Shown in pieces: positions 1 through 11,900 of a stretch of DNA of 64,000 nt. A program made the position numbers and the translations under genes. The first letter of the stretch is position 1. Every line of letters begins with the position of its first letter. The stretch comes from Linnemannia elongata (Eukaryota; Mortierellomycota; Mortierellomycetes; Mortierellales; Mortierellaceae): NCBI GenBank assembly GCA_036320915.1, contig JAXBDG010000003.1, forward strand, positions 2,046,001 through 2,110,000, read 5' to 3'. The notes below the pieces were generated by a model, which was not told the origin of the DNA, searched no databases, and was given only the letters and a program-made list of their open reading frames with translations.

Positions 1-12
1 CACCTCCCTCTC

Positions 13-3000
13 ATGGAACCGACAATGGATTCGCAGCAGCAGAAGCACAACAACACTCTTAATTCAGAAATCAACGTTCAACATGAGAGCCAAGATACCA
101 ACACCAAGACAAACACCAAAGAATGTGCGGGAGAGTTGAATGTAAGCAAGGATGGGTCCAAGCAAGCGCAGCTGAATCTCAAGGTCACGGAGGCTGCACT
201 AAAATCCGAGCTGAGGTCGATTCACACACTTGTTGGCAGGAAGCTTGATATCCAAAACAGTAAGCCGTTAGGAACTCATGGGCTGCGCGAGCGTTTATTA
301 TGGTTTTTGTTACTCTGATAGTTTGACCGGCATTGCTGACGACGTACGACTTTTGCTATTGACGCGTTCTCTGTACGCAATAGTCGATCAGGAACTGCGA
401 CAGCGTCTGGAGGACCTTACAGCTTTGCGCCTTCATAGCCATAACGACACAGGATCAGAGGCATCTGAAGCAAAGGAAGTAAGCGCAGTGAAAGCGACAG
501 TGGCGGGTGACGAGAAGATGATACCGGATTCTGATCAGAAGCCTACAGGCGGACCTGTTGAAGACGTGCGGACTGAATTTGTGCTTCAGTCGGTGGGGCT
601 CCTTGCAAAGTTGGAAGAGGATTTGATGGCACTTGTGCGAAACCGAGGTAAGGATTATGGGAATATAGACTGCCTGCCTTGGAATCAACGAGTCAAATAG
701 TTTCATATCACCGAAAAGGATGCGCAGACTACCAATCAATAAATCGAAATTTCCCTACGTGCTGGTTCTAAAAAATAGAGATTAACGACCCTTCGAACGA
801 TCAGGAGTTGCTGGGACTCATGGACCAGAGGATGATACACACTATGCTGGAGATTATTGTCTGCTGGGGAATATATCCCTGCCTGCTGCCAGGCGTCGGA
901 ACGCCCCTCAACCGTCGTGTCCGATCAAACATTGCTCAGAAGGATCTCTTCGCTGCAGGAACAGCAGCTAACAGGACCAGCGCTGGTGCCAGCGCCACAG
1001 TTACGGACAAACCTGTGGATCCAACAAAGTCTGCCAACACACTTTGGGCCATTATCGAACCTCTCGCCAAGATTGCGATCGCCTATTCACCAAAGACTTG
1101 CCGATTCACCACAATGGGGAGCATTCTGGCTAGTCGACACATTCCGGATCTGTATGCCGCACTACTTCAGTTGGCGTATCGACCACTACCGAAGCCTGTT
1201 GTGTCCTATACCGACAGCGATGTCGACACGAACTTGGGAGTTCGGAAAAGTGATGCGCCAGGCAAACCCTCCAAAGTTACACCAGGAAGTCTTTTCTCCA
1301 AAACGACAAAGGCATCACCAGCGGACTACAGCAGAACAAAAGTGAACGCTCGTCCAGCCACCCAACACCAACACTCCGCGATTCATGGCGATAGTGATCC
1401 AACCCGATCTCTAATGTTGCAACAAAAAGAGGAGAGCGCCAAACTATTCCACGATCTCTTTTGGAACACAGAAGCCTCAAGGTCGCTCGAATCTCTTACA
1501 GCAATTTTGTCATCAGCCTCACCCACACACCCAACGCCCGCCTGGATCAAGAGCGTTAGTGGGCGGTTTCTATCGCAGATTCTCCTTCGACCTGGTGGGG
1601 TTCGAGTAGTTCTCGAGTATATGCAAGGCGCAGGCGACACGGTCAAGTTGGATCAACTCGAGAGGGTAGCAAAACTCGTCACCTCTGTCCCGGATCAGAT
1701 GTCATCTGTTCACGAGTATTATCATACCATCTGTCCTGAGCTGCTGGAGATTCTGGAGATGGACCTGAAGGCGTCTGGCGGTCTTGGACTGGAGCAGCAA
1801 AAGAAACTGGCCATGACAAGGATAACACCTCCCAGTCAACAGCTGATCCAGACAACTACTTTTGTGGTCAACAAACTGCTGAGCAAGAACCCTGCGGTTG
1901 GGCAGGTTGAGATTGTGGCCAAAGAGGTTGAGCCGTTGTGGAAGTGGGGCACGCGAGCACACAGGAAGGAGGAGCCGGAGGCATCGGATACGGTTCCTCG
2001 GCAGGGGCATGTAAGCGGAAGAGTCGTGACGATTGAGGAAGCGGACGAAACCTGCGGGGACAACGTTGGCGTCATTGGAGCTGCGAGTAGTTTGGACCCG
2101 ATTGTGGCTTCCGAGTACGACGTGGTCAAAGCTGTGATGTTTCTATACACATTCTTGGTCGGAAACGAGCCTTCACCGCCACTCTTCAAGGCCTTCCTGG
2201 GCCAGGCGAGTCTTGGGCTGTACCAGCTGTACGAGTTTTTGAGTCAGGTCCGCTCTGTTCTTCGGGAAAAAGCCAAGGAGATTTTGATTGTGTACATGAG
2301 AATTTTGGATCCTAAGGAGACGATCGAGGTGCTAAAGTCGATTGTGATGCGGCGTAGAGTGCCTGTGTCGAAGCTGAGGCCCTGGCAAACCCTCGTCAAC
2401 TCGAGTGGCCAACGCATTGGCGACCTGGTGGAGATGGGAAGTGTTGGCGAGAGTTATTATGCTCCTGGACCCACAGGTGGAGCAGTCTTGCGCCGAAGAA
2501 GGTACTCTTGGTTCTATATTCATATGATGGCTGGTCAAATATTTTTGAGTTTGTTTCTCACCTTTCCTGATGTTAACTTATTTTTTTTTCATCGCTCATT
2601 CTACAACAATAGGTCACAACATGTAAACGCGGCGACACAGCTCGAGCTGGACGTGGATGTGTTCCTAGACTTCTTGTCAGAGGTGGAGACATCCACCAAC
2701 GAGGGTGAGATCTTAGGCGACCTGTACATGTACCTCCTCGACGAGTATCAGTCAGGAAAGGCGCGCGGCGCAAACACCGTGTCTCCAAGAAGGTAACTAT
2801 CGCGGAGGCTGCTTCAACGTCTTTATTTTTCCGCTATATGCGAATTTATCCAAACTAACCACTATCCTATTGTCGACTTGCATATAGGATGTTGACAACG
2901 TTGCAGCTGATTCTAAGCATGACGCAAAAGCTGGGACCAAGTATCATGAAGAAGGTGACACAGATCATTAGCCTCGCAAACAATATTTTGGAGCACCAGG

Positions 3001-4566
3001 GTACCGTCGTGAGCAAAGACGAGGACGAGAAGGACGACACCATGGAAGAAGACACAGATGAAGCCGACATGGAGATCCTCAGCTTGGTATTGACATTGTT
3101 GTCAGCCATTCTAACTGGTACGTAGAAAGATTTCCCACCCTCGATCCACTGGATGCCACGGTTGCACAATAGGCTCGTTTACTGAACGCGTAGTTTGTTT
3201 GTTGTGCGTGTCAATCATAGAGAATGAGCATCTGTCGCACCAAGATAGACACTTGTTGGCGTTAACGCTGGTTCATCTGAAGCAACTGGTAGACCATCCA
3301 TTGATCGAGATCCGACGAATTGCTCACGACCTCCAGACTTTGATTCCGACGCGACTGAGCAACGATTCCGCTTTGGGTGTGGATACGCACAAGAAGTCAG
3401 AGATGGAGATTGAGATGGAAAAGTACGCCTCTGCACTGGCAGCTCTTCAGGACAGTCTCCTCCCTGTCCGTGCGCACGGCCTTCATATCTTGCGCGAGAT
3501 GATCCTTGCCAAATCGATTGTCCTCACAAGAGCCACTGGTGGGGATGGCGCCGAGAGAGAACTGGATCATGCCCTGGACATCTTTGTCCAGCACGTTCAA
3601 GAGCCTGACTCGTTTATTTACCTCAATGCGGTCAAGGGTCTCGCTGCTCTGACGGATGCTCATGGACCACAGATTCTCAAGAAGCTGATGAAAATCTACT
3701 CGAACGAGAATGGGCGCCAGACGTTGGAGACTCGACTTCGGGTTGGAGAGGCGTTGGTCCAGACTGTTCAGCGGTGTGGTGAGGCGCTTGGTGGGTATAT
3801 GGATGCTCTACTGCCGGGTCTGTACAAGGTGATGAACACAGAGATGGATCCCAAGTTGGTGGAGGCACGCGTGGAGGAGAGGCGCAAGCTGGCCGAGAAG
3901 GAGAAGGCCAAGAGGGCGTCGGAGGCTCTCCTCAGTCCGGAGGAGAAGCAACGCAAGTGGAAGGCAGAGCAACAGAGTCGACGGCGCCGACAGCAACAGC
4001 AAGAGAGAGGCGGTGCTGGGGGCGAAGGAGATAACCAAGGTGGAGGCGATAAGGGTCAAGGACGCGAGGAGGGAGAGGAAGAAGAAGACGACGACCCGCT
4101 GGTGGATGAGGTGTCGATTTTACGGTCAAGTGCATTGACAATCCTGGCGACTGCGGCAGAGACCTTCCCGACGGCTCTTTTACCAGAGATGCGGTACCTG
4201 GTTGACTGGATCCTTTCCATCCTAGATCTCGACCGACAGTTTGAGGTACGGAGAGCGGCGACATTGGTGTTAGTGTTGCTATTTAGGGCGTTGGGGGCCA
4301 ATTCGTTGTATCGGATTGAGGGGGATCAATTGAAGAGAGCGTATCGAACGCTGCGGTACATTGAGCAGGTCGATGAGGATCCGTTGTGCCGCGCCCAGGC
4401 TCGTGCAGGGATTGCGGACTTGGACGGTATTGTCAGGACGGAGATGAGCCCCCGGGAAGGAGGTTCGAGTCAGAGTGGGGGCTTGCTGGGAATGATGAGT
4501 GGAGTCGGTGGTGGGTCGATTGTGAGCGGTCGAAGTGTTGGGTCTCCGGAAATTCGATACAAGTGA
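13..4566 (+). CDS. RTP1: RNA polymerase II assembly/import factor Rtp1 (TANGO6-like)
   Basis: Joined exons 13-259, 384-647, 779-2501, 2613-2792, 2888-3117 and 3221-4566 keep one frame and encode 1329 residues; all introns are GT-AG. The protein is an alpha-helical repeat protein of the Rtp1/TANGO6 family. The clearest family signature is near the C-terminus, where 'LPVRAHGLHILREMI' (about 3460-3505) matches the RTP1_C1 region, followed by a second conserved helical block around 'VDEVSILRSSALTIL' (4101-4150, RTP1_C2-like). Between them lies a charged Lys/Glu/Gln linker. In yeast Rtp1 binds RNA polymerase II subunits and nucleoporins and promotes polymerase assembly and nuclear import. It is longer than yeast Rtp1 (about 980) and human TANGO6 (about 1090), mainly through a Ser/Thr/Lys-rich insertion around 1200-1400. 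The start ATG lies only 12 bases into the window, so an upstream start cannot be excluded. Family assignment is from recognised motifs, not alignment. Confidence 0.8.
2502..2612 (+). other. 111-nt intron of RTP1, frame-preserving and stop-free
   Basis: The GT-AG boundaries are clear, but the intron length is a multiple of three and it carries no stop in the gene's frame, so retention would add 37 hydrophobic, aromatic residues instead of truncating the protein. The inserted stretch does not resemble the surrounding helical repeats, so splicing is the better reading. Confidence 0.6.
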
Positions 4567-4938
4567 GAGTCGCCAAGTATGAGCTATTCTTCTTTGATGA
4601 TGGTGGCGATGATGATGAGCTCAGGGTAGTGGTGTCTGTGTACGCTTATTTTCTCAGCCAGCCTCTGAGCACAAGAAGGAGTAGACAAAATGAATTGAGT
4701 TCAAAGTCCACAGTTCTATGACTATCTCCTGGACTCTTTCTTCTGTTGCATTTTTCTTTGCTTGGTTGTTTTGCTTAATCGTTTCCTTGTTGAGCGAAGG
4801 TTATGCTATTGGCAGTAAACAATGTGGAAGATAATTGCTTTGTTTACGTTTAATTCAGCCCTTTGTCTTGTGGACGCATTGGCATCAGCCTTTTGTTTGC
4901 TGGATTGTGAAGCAAAAATGGAAATTTGTTGTCTTTGG

Positions 4939-4971
<33 letters not shown>

Positions 4972-5425
4972 CTTTCTTCTTTGTTCGTTTGTTGTGTTTG
5001 TGTGTGGGCTCACACTCAAAAAAAAAAAAAAAAAAAGTAATATGATGATGATGATGATGATGTTGTTTGCCCAGGATGCCCAGGATGCCCAAGAGATGCC
5101 AAAGGGAGAGAGACATTGTGTTTGGGCGAACAAGGTGAGAGGGAAGAAAGAAAATGGACAAAAAAGGTTCAAAGGCAGACTGGGAGGAAGGTGCGGCCGC
5201 AGTACGGAATAGGCAACTTTCTTTCCTTCCCTTATAGAAGAAGAGTGCGGCGGTGGCACCAGCAGGCTGCACTCTTGTATCTGCTGTCTTGGCGTATGAG
5301 GCGATGTGTGAACGCTTTCTTTTTGTCTTCCAATTGCGTTGTGACATCTTGCACGTACGTCCTGTCCGTGCCTGATCTTGTTTGTACACGGATCTGGTGG
5401 AGGCTGAAATAAAACCTTGTTTACG
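4567..5425. other. Intergenic region with T31 and A19 tracts
   Basis: No gene is supported. The region holds a run of 31 T (4941-4971), a run of 19 A (5018-5036) followed by an ATG trinucleotide repeat (5043-5062), and a short direct repeat of 'gcccaggat' (about 5070-5090). The reading frames here are poly-Phe or poly-Lys translations of these tracts. It should contain the 3' end of RTP1 and the promoter of the next gene. Confidence 0.6.
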
Positions 5426-5433
5426 TATAAAAG
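5426..5433 (+). promoter_or_regulatory. TATA box of the 5585 gene
   Basis: TATAAAAG lies 152 bases before the ATG at 5585 and is followed by a pyrimidine-rich stretch, typical of fungal core promoters. It lies inside the upstream part of the open frame, so the ATG at 5417 would precede transcription start and cannot be used. Confidence 0.65.
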
Positions 5434-5584
5434 CGAGCCTCCTTTCTCCTTTCTTGCCTTTCTTCTTCATTCTTCGCAACCTCATCTTCAACCAGCAATC
5501 TGCACTTTCAAGCCTTCAGTTGATCGCTTCCTTGTCTTTACATCCTTATTGCATTCATCTTCAAGCACCTTTCTCTATTATCCC

Positions 5585-6253
5585 ATGCACACCGCAACTA
5601 CCTCTACTTCTGTTGTTACTGCCTCTGTCCCTGTCCCTGTCCCTGTTACCGCCTCTTCGTCATCCAAGAAGAAGACCCCTGTTGTCGTCGTCAAGCGTAT
5701 CTCCCTCGTCGCCGAACCCAAGCACAAGTCCACCGCCTCTTCGTCTTCGTCTTTTTCGTTGTCTCCAAACAGCAGCAGCAGCAGCAACAACAACAGTAAC
5801 AACAGCGTCTACTGCTTCAGTCCTCACGGCAGTCGAGCTACCAGTGCAACGACCTTGAGCCACTTTACGTCGGAACACTCAACTCTCCACCATAGCCGCA
5901 GCCACAGCCACAGCCATGCCCATCATCGTCACCATGTCCACCGCAAGAACCGATGCTATATTACAAGCGATGTGCCTCGTACTCGCGACCATTCTCATCT
6001 CCATACCCGATCTGCCGACATGAGTGGTCTTTCTCTTGAGCGCACGACAACGGCCTCTTCTACAGCCTCCTCGACCTCCTCGACTTCGACTGTTTCCTCG
6101 ACAACTTCTACATCTTCTACTTCGTCTGCTACCTCTGCTTCTTCGGCCTCGTCGACTGAAGAGAAAGAGAACGAGGAGGTGACTAGAGAGAAGAAAAAGT
6201 CGGTGGTTCGGTCTTTGGGCAAGAAGCTTCGCCATATCTTGAACAAGGCTTAA
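5585..6253 (+). CDS. Ser/Thr-rich low-complexity protein with His-rich patch and basic C-terminal helix
   Basis: A single exon of 222 residues, family not recognised. The N-terminal third has Val/Pro/Thr and a Lys-rich patch ('SKKKTPVVVVKR'), then Ser and Asn runs, a His/Ser stretch ('HSHSHAHHRHHVH', around 5900-5943), a long Ser/Thr run, an acidic patch and a basic C-terminal segment ('VVRSLGKKLRHILNKA') that could form an amphipathic helix. There is no signal peptide or membrane segment. The start at 5585 is chosen because a TATA box at 5426 lies downstream of the other in-frame ATG at 5417. Strong homopolymeric bias makes the translation less certain than for the conserved genes, but the TATA box, pyrimidine leader and non-repetitive basic tail argue for a real, probably highly regulated gene. 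The basic tail could bind nucleic acid or a membrane; that is only inference. Confidence 0.55.
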   Translation: MHTATTSTSVVTASVPVPVPVTASSSSKKKTPVVVVKRISLVAEPKHKSTASSSSSFSLSPNSSSSSNNNSNNSVYCFSPHGSRATSATTLSHFTSEHSTLHHSRSHSHSHAHHRHHVHRKNRCYITSDVPRTRDHSHLHTRSADMSGLSLERTTTASSTASSTSSTSTVSSTTSTSSTSSATSASSASSTEEKENEEVTREKKKSVVRSLGKKLRHILNKA

Positions 6254-7402
6254 AAGGGTGTTCAATTGATCAGCATACAACAACAGCCAGCCAACAGGCA
6301 AGGCAACAGCCTCTAACTCAGCCATTCATCAACACTGGCTATCCAGTCAGCCAACTGACAAAGCAAGCCAGCGATGACAACAGCCAGAGCCTGACGGCTC
6401 TCACTTTCCTATTTACTCTCCACTCTCTACTCTCCATTCTCCACTCTCCACTCCACTCTTCACTCTCCACTCTCCATTTCAGCGAGCCTCGAGCCCAAGC
6501 CTCCCTCCCCTCCTGTACCTGTAAATAGTTGAAAGGTGTCCAGCCTGGACACCATCACCCCCTTTTTTTCCACATTACCCCTTTACCCCTTTTGTATTTT
6601 TAGATACATATTCGAGCGTTGTTGAGGTTTCACCTCCACGTTTTTTCCTCCCTCGCTTATACCACCTACAACACTCCATACCCATCCAATCCAGCATAGC
6701 ATTCATCTTAACATTCGTATCCAGCATATTCATAGTCATCATCATTTAGCATTCAATACATCATAAAGAAAACAAAAACAAAAAGCATTTGTCTCAATCG
6801 ATCGTCATTGAATGGCCTATAAGTGTTTGCCTCAGGTTGCACGACTATTCAAATAGTTACAAGTTTCGAAGGCGTACGCATTCCTTGGCATCCAGGTCCC
6901 CGCCAAGCGCATTAATAAGTCGAAAGAGATCTAGAAAAGCAATTGGTTGTTCGTAAGCCGATCTGTAACGATCCCTGTTTCCCTGTGCCCTCTGACTCTA
7001 TGGAGATATTGAAGGAGAACTGCCTGCAAAGTTGGCATTTGGCAGAGGCACCCGAGGCACAGAAGTTTCTTCATGTGACAACAGGCCTATTTACTCATTC
7101 GGCTCACTTTTTTTTTGTTCTCCAAAATCCACTTTGTCATCGTGTCACGCAAGGTAAGACTACAAAAATGTACTACTCCTGCCCCAATTGCATCTCTCTC
7201 TCTGTGCCTTAGCCTCGCATACGGAAAAAAGTCAAAAGTTACTCCACCTCTACTTTAAGCTTCTCCTTCCACCTTTTCTCTTTTTCTTTCTCCTCCTTCC
7301 TCTCCTTTTCTTTCCTCCACTTTCAAAAACTCGACAAACTTTCACCCACCAGCCCTCAGGAACACACTCATTCACACATCAACAAAAAAAAAACAAAACA
7401 AT
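6254..7402. other. Intergenic region with CT-rich satellite
   Basis: No coding signal. A degenerate 'ctctccact' tandem repeat lies at 6413-6477, then a stretch of ordinary 3'-region sequence, and before 7403 a pyrimidine-rich leader (7255-7325) typical of transcript starts in this window. No TATA box is evident for the 7403 gene. Confidence 0.5.
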
Positions 7403-8590
7403 ATGCCACCATCAACCATGAACAAGATCCTCCTGGCCATGCCCGGACCTATGCTGCAGTACTCTGCAAACCTGATCTCATTCTACTTCCAACACGTCCG
7501 CCCCCATCAAGCCATGGTCCGCAAACACCTCCGTCGCTTGATCCTCCTCGTTTTCCTCCTCAACTTCAAGTCGATCCCGGGAGTGTTCCATGCAAAGATG
7601 GGACTTCGTATTGCGGCGGTTCAGTTGTATTCGATCCGGCATGGAAAAGGCTTCAGGATTAAGCCCACGGATACTAGTATTGTCCGTGAGCGGGTTTGGG
7701 TTGATGACCTTGACCTCAACTTCCACTTTTCTAACAGGTAAGCACCCCTTTTCATTTTGTGGGATGAGGAAAGAAGGGTTGCGAGTGTTGCAAAGGAGAG
7801 GAAAGAAGTCAATGGACGGACGAAGGAACGAAGTTACACATAGTGAATGGTTCAGCAGGGAAGGCAATGCAGTGAAGTTGAACAGTGGAAGGAAAGCGAA
7901 CAACTGGAGTGAGGATGTTCACAGTAGAGTCTTGTCTCCCCCTCCGTCATTCAGACTTATTATCTCTTCCCCTCTTTTCAGACTCATCTTCGTTCTTCTC
8001 GTCCATTGTTACTTTACGCTGACAACCACTGAAATTCCGCTTTACCTTAATTCTCCACTTGATAATTTAGCTCTTACGGAAAGAACTGCGACTATGCTCG
8101 CGTCAAGTATGTGACCTCGCTTTTGGGACCCAGCGTGCTGCCGTTGCACCCGATGCGCAAGATCGCGTTCGCCCTGGGTGGGAACCAGATGTGGTTCAAG
8201 AAGGAGATCACGCTATTCCAGTCGTATGAGATCCGCACGCGTCTGTTGACCTGGAACCAAAAGTGGTTTGTCATCGAGCACAGGATGTACACCCCCTCAT
8301 CCTCCCGTGGAGGCAGCCAGACCCTGTGCGCGATCGGCATCTCTAAGTTTGTGTTGAAGTATGCAGGAGGTTCATGGAAGAACAAGACGATCCCCTTCCT
8401 CGACGCCCTCGAGATGGTTGGCCACGATGTCTCAGAGCTGCGTGCCCTCGAGGGCAGGTCTGAGAACGGCAACGTAGTCCTCTGGCCCAAGGAGGATCTC
8501 GAGTTCAAGTCTTTCGAGGGATGGACGGACCGTGCAGCTGCTGTTGGTAACGCCTTGGAGCTGTGCGAGACAATGCTCCTCCAGGATTGA
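7403..8590 (+). CDS. THEM6-like thioesterase-family hotdog protein
   Basis: Exons 7403-7737 and 8071-8590 give 284 residues; the 333-nt intron is GT-AG and splits the family's hallmark. Across the junction the protein reads 'WVDDLDLNFHFSNRSYGKN', matching the D-L-D-x-N-x-H-x-x-N-x-x-Y motif of the THEM6/UPF0670 branch of the 4HBT hotdog superfamily. The first 60 residues contain a hydrophobic segment ('LRRLILLVFLLNF') that probably anchors it to a membrane, as in mammalian THEM6, which is an ER protein linked to lipid metabolism. The substrate is unknown; family members often lack a confirmed thioesterase activity. The start has a good context (aacaATGcc); a second in-frame ATG lies six codons later. 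At 284 residues it is longer than human THEM6 (208). An AATAAA signal lies 33 bases after the stop. Confidence 0.8.
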
Positions 8591-8622
8591 TCGTCGTCTT
8601 TTTTCCCAGGGCAAATGACTTA

Positions 8623-8628
8623 AATAAA
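8623..8628 (+). terminator. Polyadenylation signal AATAAA of the THEM6-like gene
   Basis: Canonical AATAAA 33 bases after the stop codon at 8590 and before the SPT6 leader, consistent with a short 3' untranslated region. Confidence 0.5.
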
Positions 8629-8995
8629 GTATGCATTAATCACATGACAATTGCGCCTGAGATTTACCTTTCTCTGAGCTTGTTTTTTCGAGAAGAGAGA
8701 GGTTCCTTTTTTTATGCTTTGTTCACGACTCGCGTTCATCCCACCCCCACACCCTCTCTTACACACACACACGGCACGGCAAGGTCGCTCTTACATCCGC
8801 GAATTCGCATCAACAATAACAAGACAGGAGAAAGCCCTATCAACCACAACCAAAACGAATCCCTATTTCTCTCTCTCTCTTCATCCACAAAGCAAACAAC
8901 TGCATCACCCTTTTGTCTTTGGACATTCTTCCCTCTCGCCTAGTCTCTCCTTCCTTTACGTCCTCTCTTCTTCTTCTCCCTCTTTCCCCTTATCC

Positions 8996-11900
8996 ATGTC
9001 AGACCAGTCAGACAAACACCATCGACGGCCACGCAGGAGGTTACTTGTAGACGAAGACGACGACGAGGACGAAGTCGAGCAACTCCACAAACAGAACCAC
9101 AACCGCCTCCAACGTAACAATAGTCATTATGAAAACAACAGTTTCCTTCAAGAGAAGGATCCTCGGAAGGTAGAGTTTGTTATCCTTGGGTCATTTGCAA
9201 AATGGTACCGCCGATTTTTCAGAGATAGTCGCGACGAATAACCATAGCATACATGATTTGTCTTTAACAAAGGTTGAACCCCCTTACTCACTATTTTTTT
9301 TTTTTTTTTTTTTTCCATTATTGATCAGGTTGCCCAAGGGTCCATCGTCCATAAGACAGACGAAGACGACGAAGAAGACGATCCTCAGATGTCCAGGCAG
9401 AGCAAGAAAAGAAAGGAGTCCCTTGGTAAGGGCCACTTTAATCGCGAGAAAGAGATGTGACAACAAGAGTAGTGATCACTTACTAAACAGGTTCTCATTT
9501 TATCTGGGACCGATAGACGAGGACTTGGACGAGGACTTGGACGAGGATGATCTGGCACTAGTGGAGGAAAATACAGGAGTGAAGATCCAGCGGCCAGAGG
9601 TACTACATCCATATGTGTTTCTTCGATCCTGGATTATCAGTGCCCTGTTACAAAAAGGCTGATGGTGATGCTGTATTTTCCTTCAACAAATCATCATTAA
9701 CAAAGTGCTCACATCGTTCTATGCTTTGGCGCCGATTAGAGGTTCAAACGGCTGAAGAAGCGTCGTCAAGACTATGGCAGCAGTGACGACAACAACGACG
9801 ACAACGAACTCGAACAGGAGCCATCACGTAAAAATCACGACCCACTTGCCCGAATATTCGATGCTCCAGTGGACGATTACGAGGATAATAGCCGTGGTCG
9901 AGGAAGAGATTCTGATGATGATATGGATTTCATTGATGACGAAGAAAGCGATGGCGATGATGATCGGGATATCATCGATCACGAAAGGAAACGCAAACAG
10001 CAAGCAGCGGCTAGAAAGACCGCGCCTCAGGGATCCTCTATACTCCACTCCTACAACGAGGAGTAAGTTGAGATATCGTAATCGATAGTGCATTGATTTA
10101 CTCACTCTTTTAAAGGCTTTTGACAGGGTGACTAATTAATGCATGCATTTACTTGTCGATATAGGATGAACGAATGGCACGGAGTTTTTGGGGACGGAGA
10201 GGACTATGCATATGCGCTCAGCAAAGAGAATGGAGAGGTACTCTTCAATGATCCACCTTCAGAGACTCACCTCAAGGACGTGTTTGAACCGGGCGTGTTG
10301 GCGGAGAAAATGTTGACGCATGCGGACGATATCCTTCGCCTCAAGGACGTCCCCGAGCGGATGCAGATGCGACCCGGAATCAAAACAGACAGGAAGCTAA
10401 CGGATCTCGAGATTGAGCTGGAGGCTTACTGGGTCACAACAGCGTTGAATGACAACCATAGACGAATCGACCGTCCATCTTTCGATTCTATGCATATCCA
10501 ATCAGTCCTCAAGTTCATGTCGCAGGAGTTGCTCGAGGTGCCATTTATCGATCTGCATTGCAAAGACTATTTCACGAGGGTCCATGGGCACAGGTTGACA
10601 AGGCTGTTGTCACGGGAAGACCTCTGGTTCATCTACGACGAGGACTTCAAGTTTCGATCTTTCCTGGAGCGCAAGGAGGCCATCGGCGCACTCGTCGATC
10701 GGATGCATATCAGAGACGAATACCTGAATTATTCCTTGTTGAGAGCCGAGAGACTGGACGAGCTGACGGACATCTCGGACTACATCAATCTCAGATATTC
10801 CAAGAAAGTTGACGAAGCCAACACGAGCCTGCTACGTCGCCCAGGGTCTGCAGGAGCGTTCGATCTTCAGGAACGGGAGCACCTTTCGACCTTTATCTCT
10901 ACTCTCGGAATGACGACACGAGAGTTCGGCATCAACCTGAGCGAAGGCAAGAAAAAGTTTTTTCCAAAGGACGACAAATCGTTCCCAGAGCAGGCGGCTG
11001 GGGCATATGTCAGGCCTGGAATTGCGTCGCCCCAGCAAGTGATCTCGATGGCGGTGGGGATGATGACCCAGGAGGTGGCGGTCGATCCACTGGTCAGGAG
11101 GGCAATACGGACCAAATATGAGACTGAGGGCTGTGTCACTGTGATCCCAACCGAGAAAGGGGTCTCGACAATTGACGAGCTCCATCCGTACTATCCCTTC
11201 AAGCGACTAACACAGAAAAACGTCCGCGAGTTCCGTGACGGCCAGTTTCTCCGAATTCTACAAGCCCAGTCGGAGGGGCTGCTCAAAGTCGAAATCAAGA
11301 TCCCCGACAAGGACAGATATATTCAGAGCATATCGGACTACTACCTCAGTAACGGCCAGGGAGACAAGACACGGCAATGGAATGCTCTCCGGACAAAGAT
11401 TCTCTCCTCCGCGCTGAAGAAGCACATCTTTGTCATCGTCGAACGTGGAATGATCGAGAAACTGCGAGTTCAAGCCGAGGAATGGGTCGGTTCGAAATGC
11501 CAAGCCGCTCTGGAGGAGGTAATAATGAAACACTAATATGAACCTGTTTACCTTTTGTTAAAGAATTTTTGCGACAACTCACAAGACATTAATATGATCC
11601 ATAATATTCAAATCGTGCTCTAGAGGATGAATATAGCCCCTTTCATGGTGCCCGGGACGGCCGAGAGTGAAGAGGTGCTTCCACGAGTTGTTGCGATCTC
11701 ACACGGACCTGGGTCGGTCAAGGACGCCATCCAAGTAGTGTACGTGGATAACAAAGGCCGATTCATCGAGCACAAGAAACTCGACAATCTCCGTGATCGG
11801 ACATCACAGGAGGAGCTCCTCGACCTTTTGGAGCGTCGACATCCTGATGTGGTTGTGGTGGGCGGATTCTCGGTAGCGACGCGTCGGCTGTTGGAGCAAA

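Noticed and set aside
5417..5584. Upstream ATG of the Ser/Thr-rich gene
   Set aside because: The TATA box at 5426 lies downstream of it, so it would not be in the transcript.
6943..7212. 89-codon frame before the THEM6-like gene
   Set aside because: It begins with a non-ATG codon, has no family signature, and lies in what looks like promoter DNA.
8714..8995. 94-codon upstream extension of SPT6
   Set aside because: It translates a C/T-rich leader after the previous gene's polyadenylation signal; Spt6 proteins normally begin with the acidic region that follows 8996.
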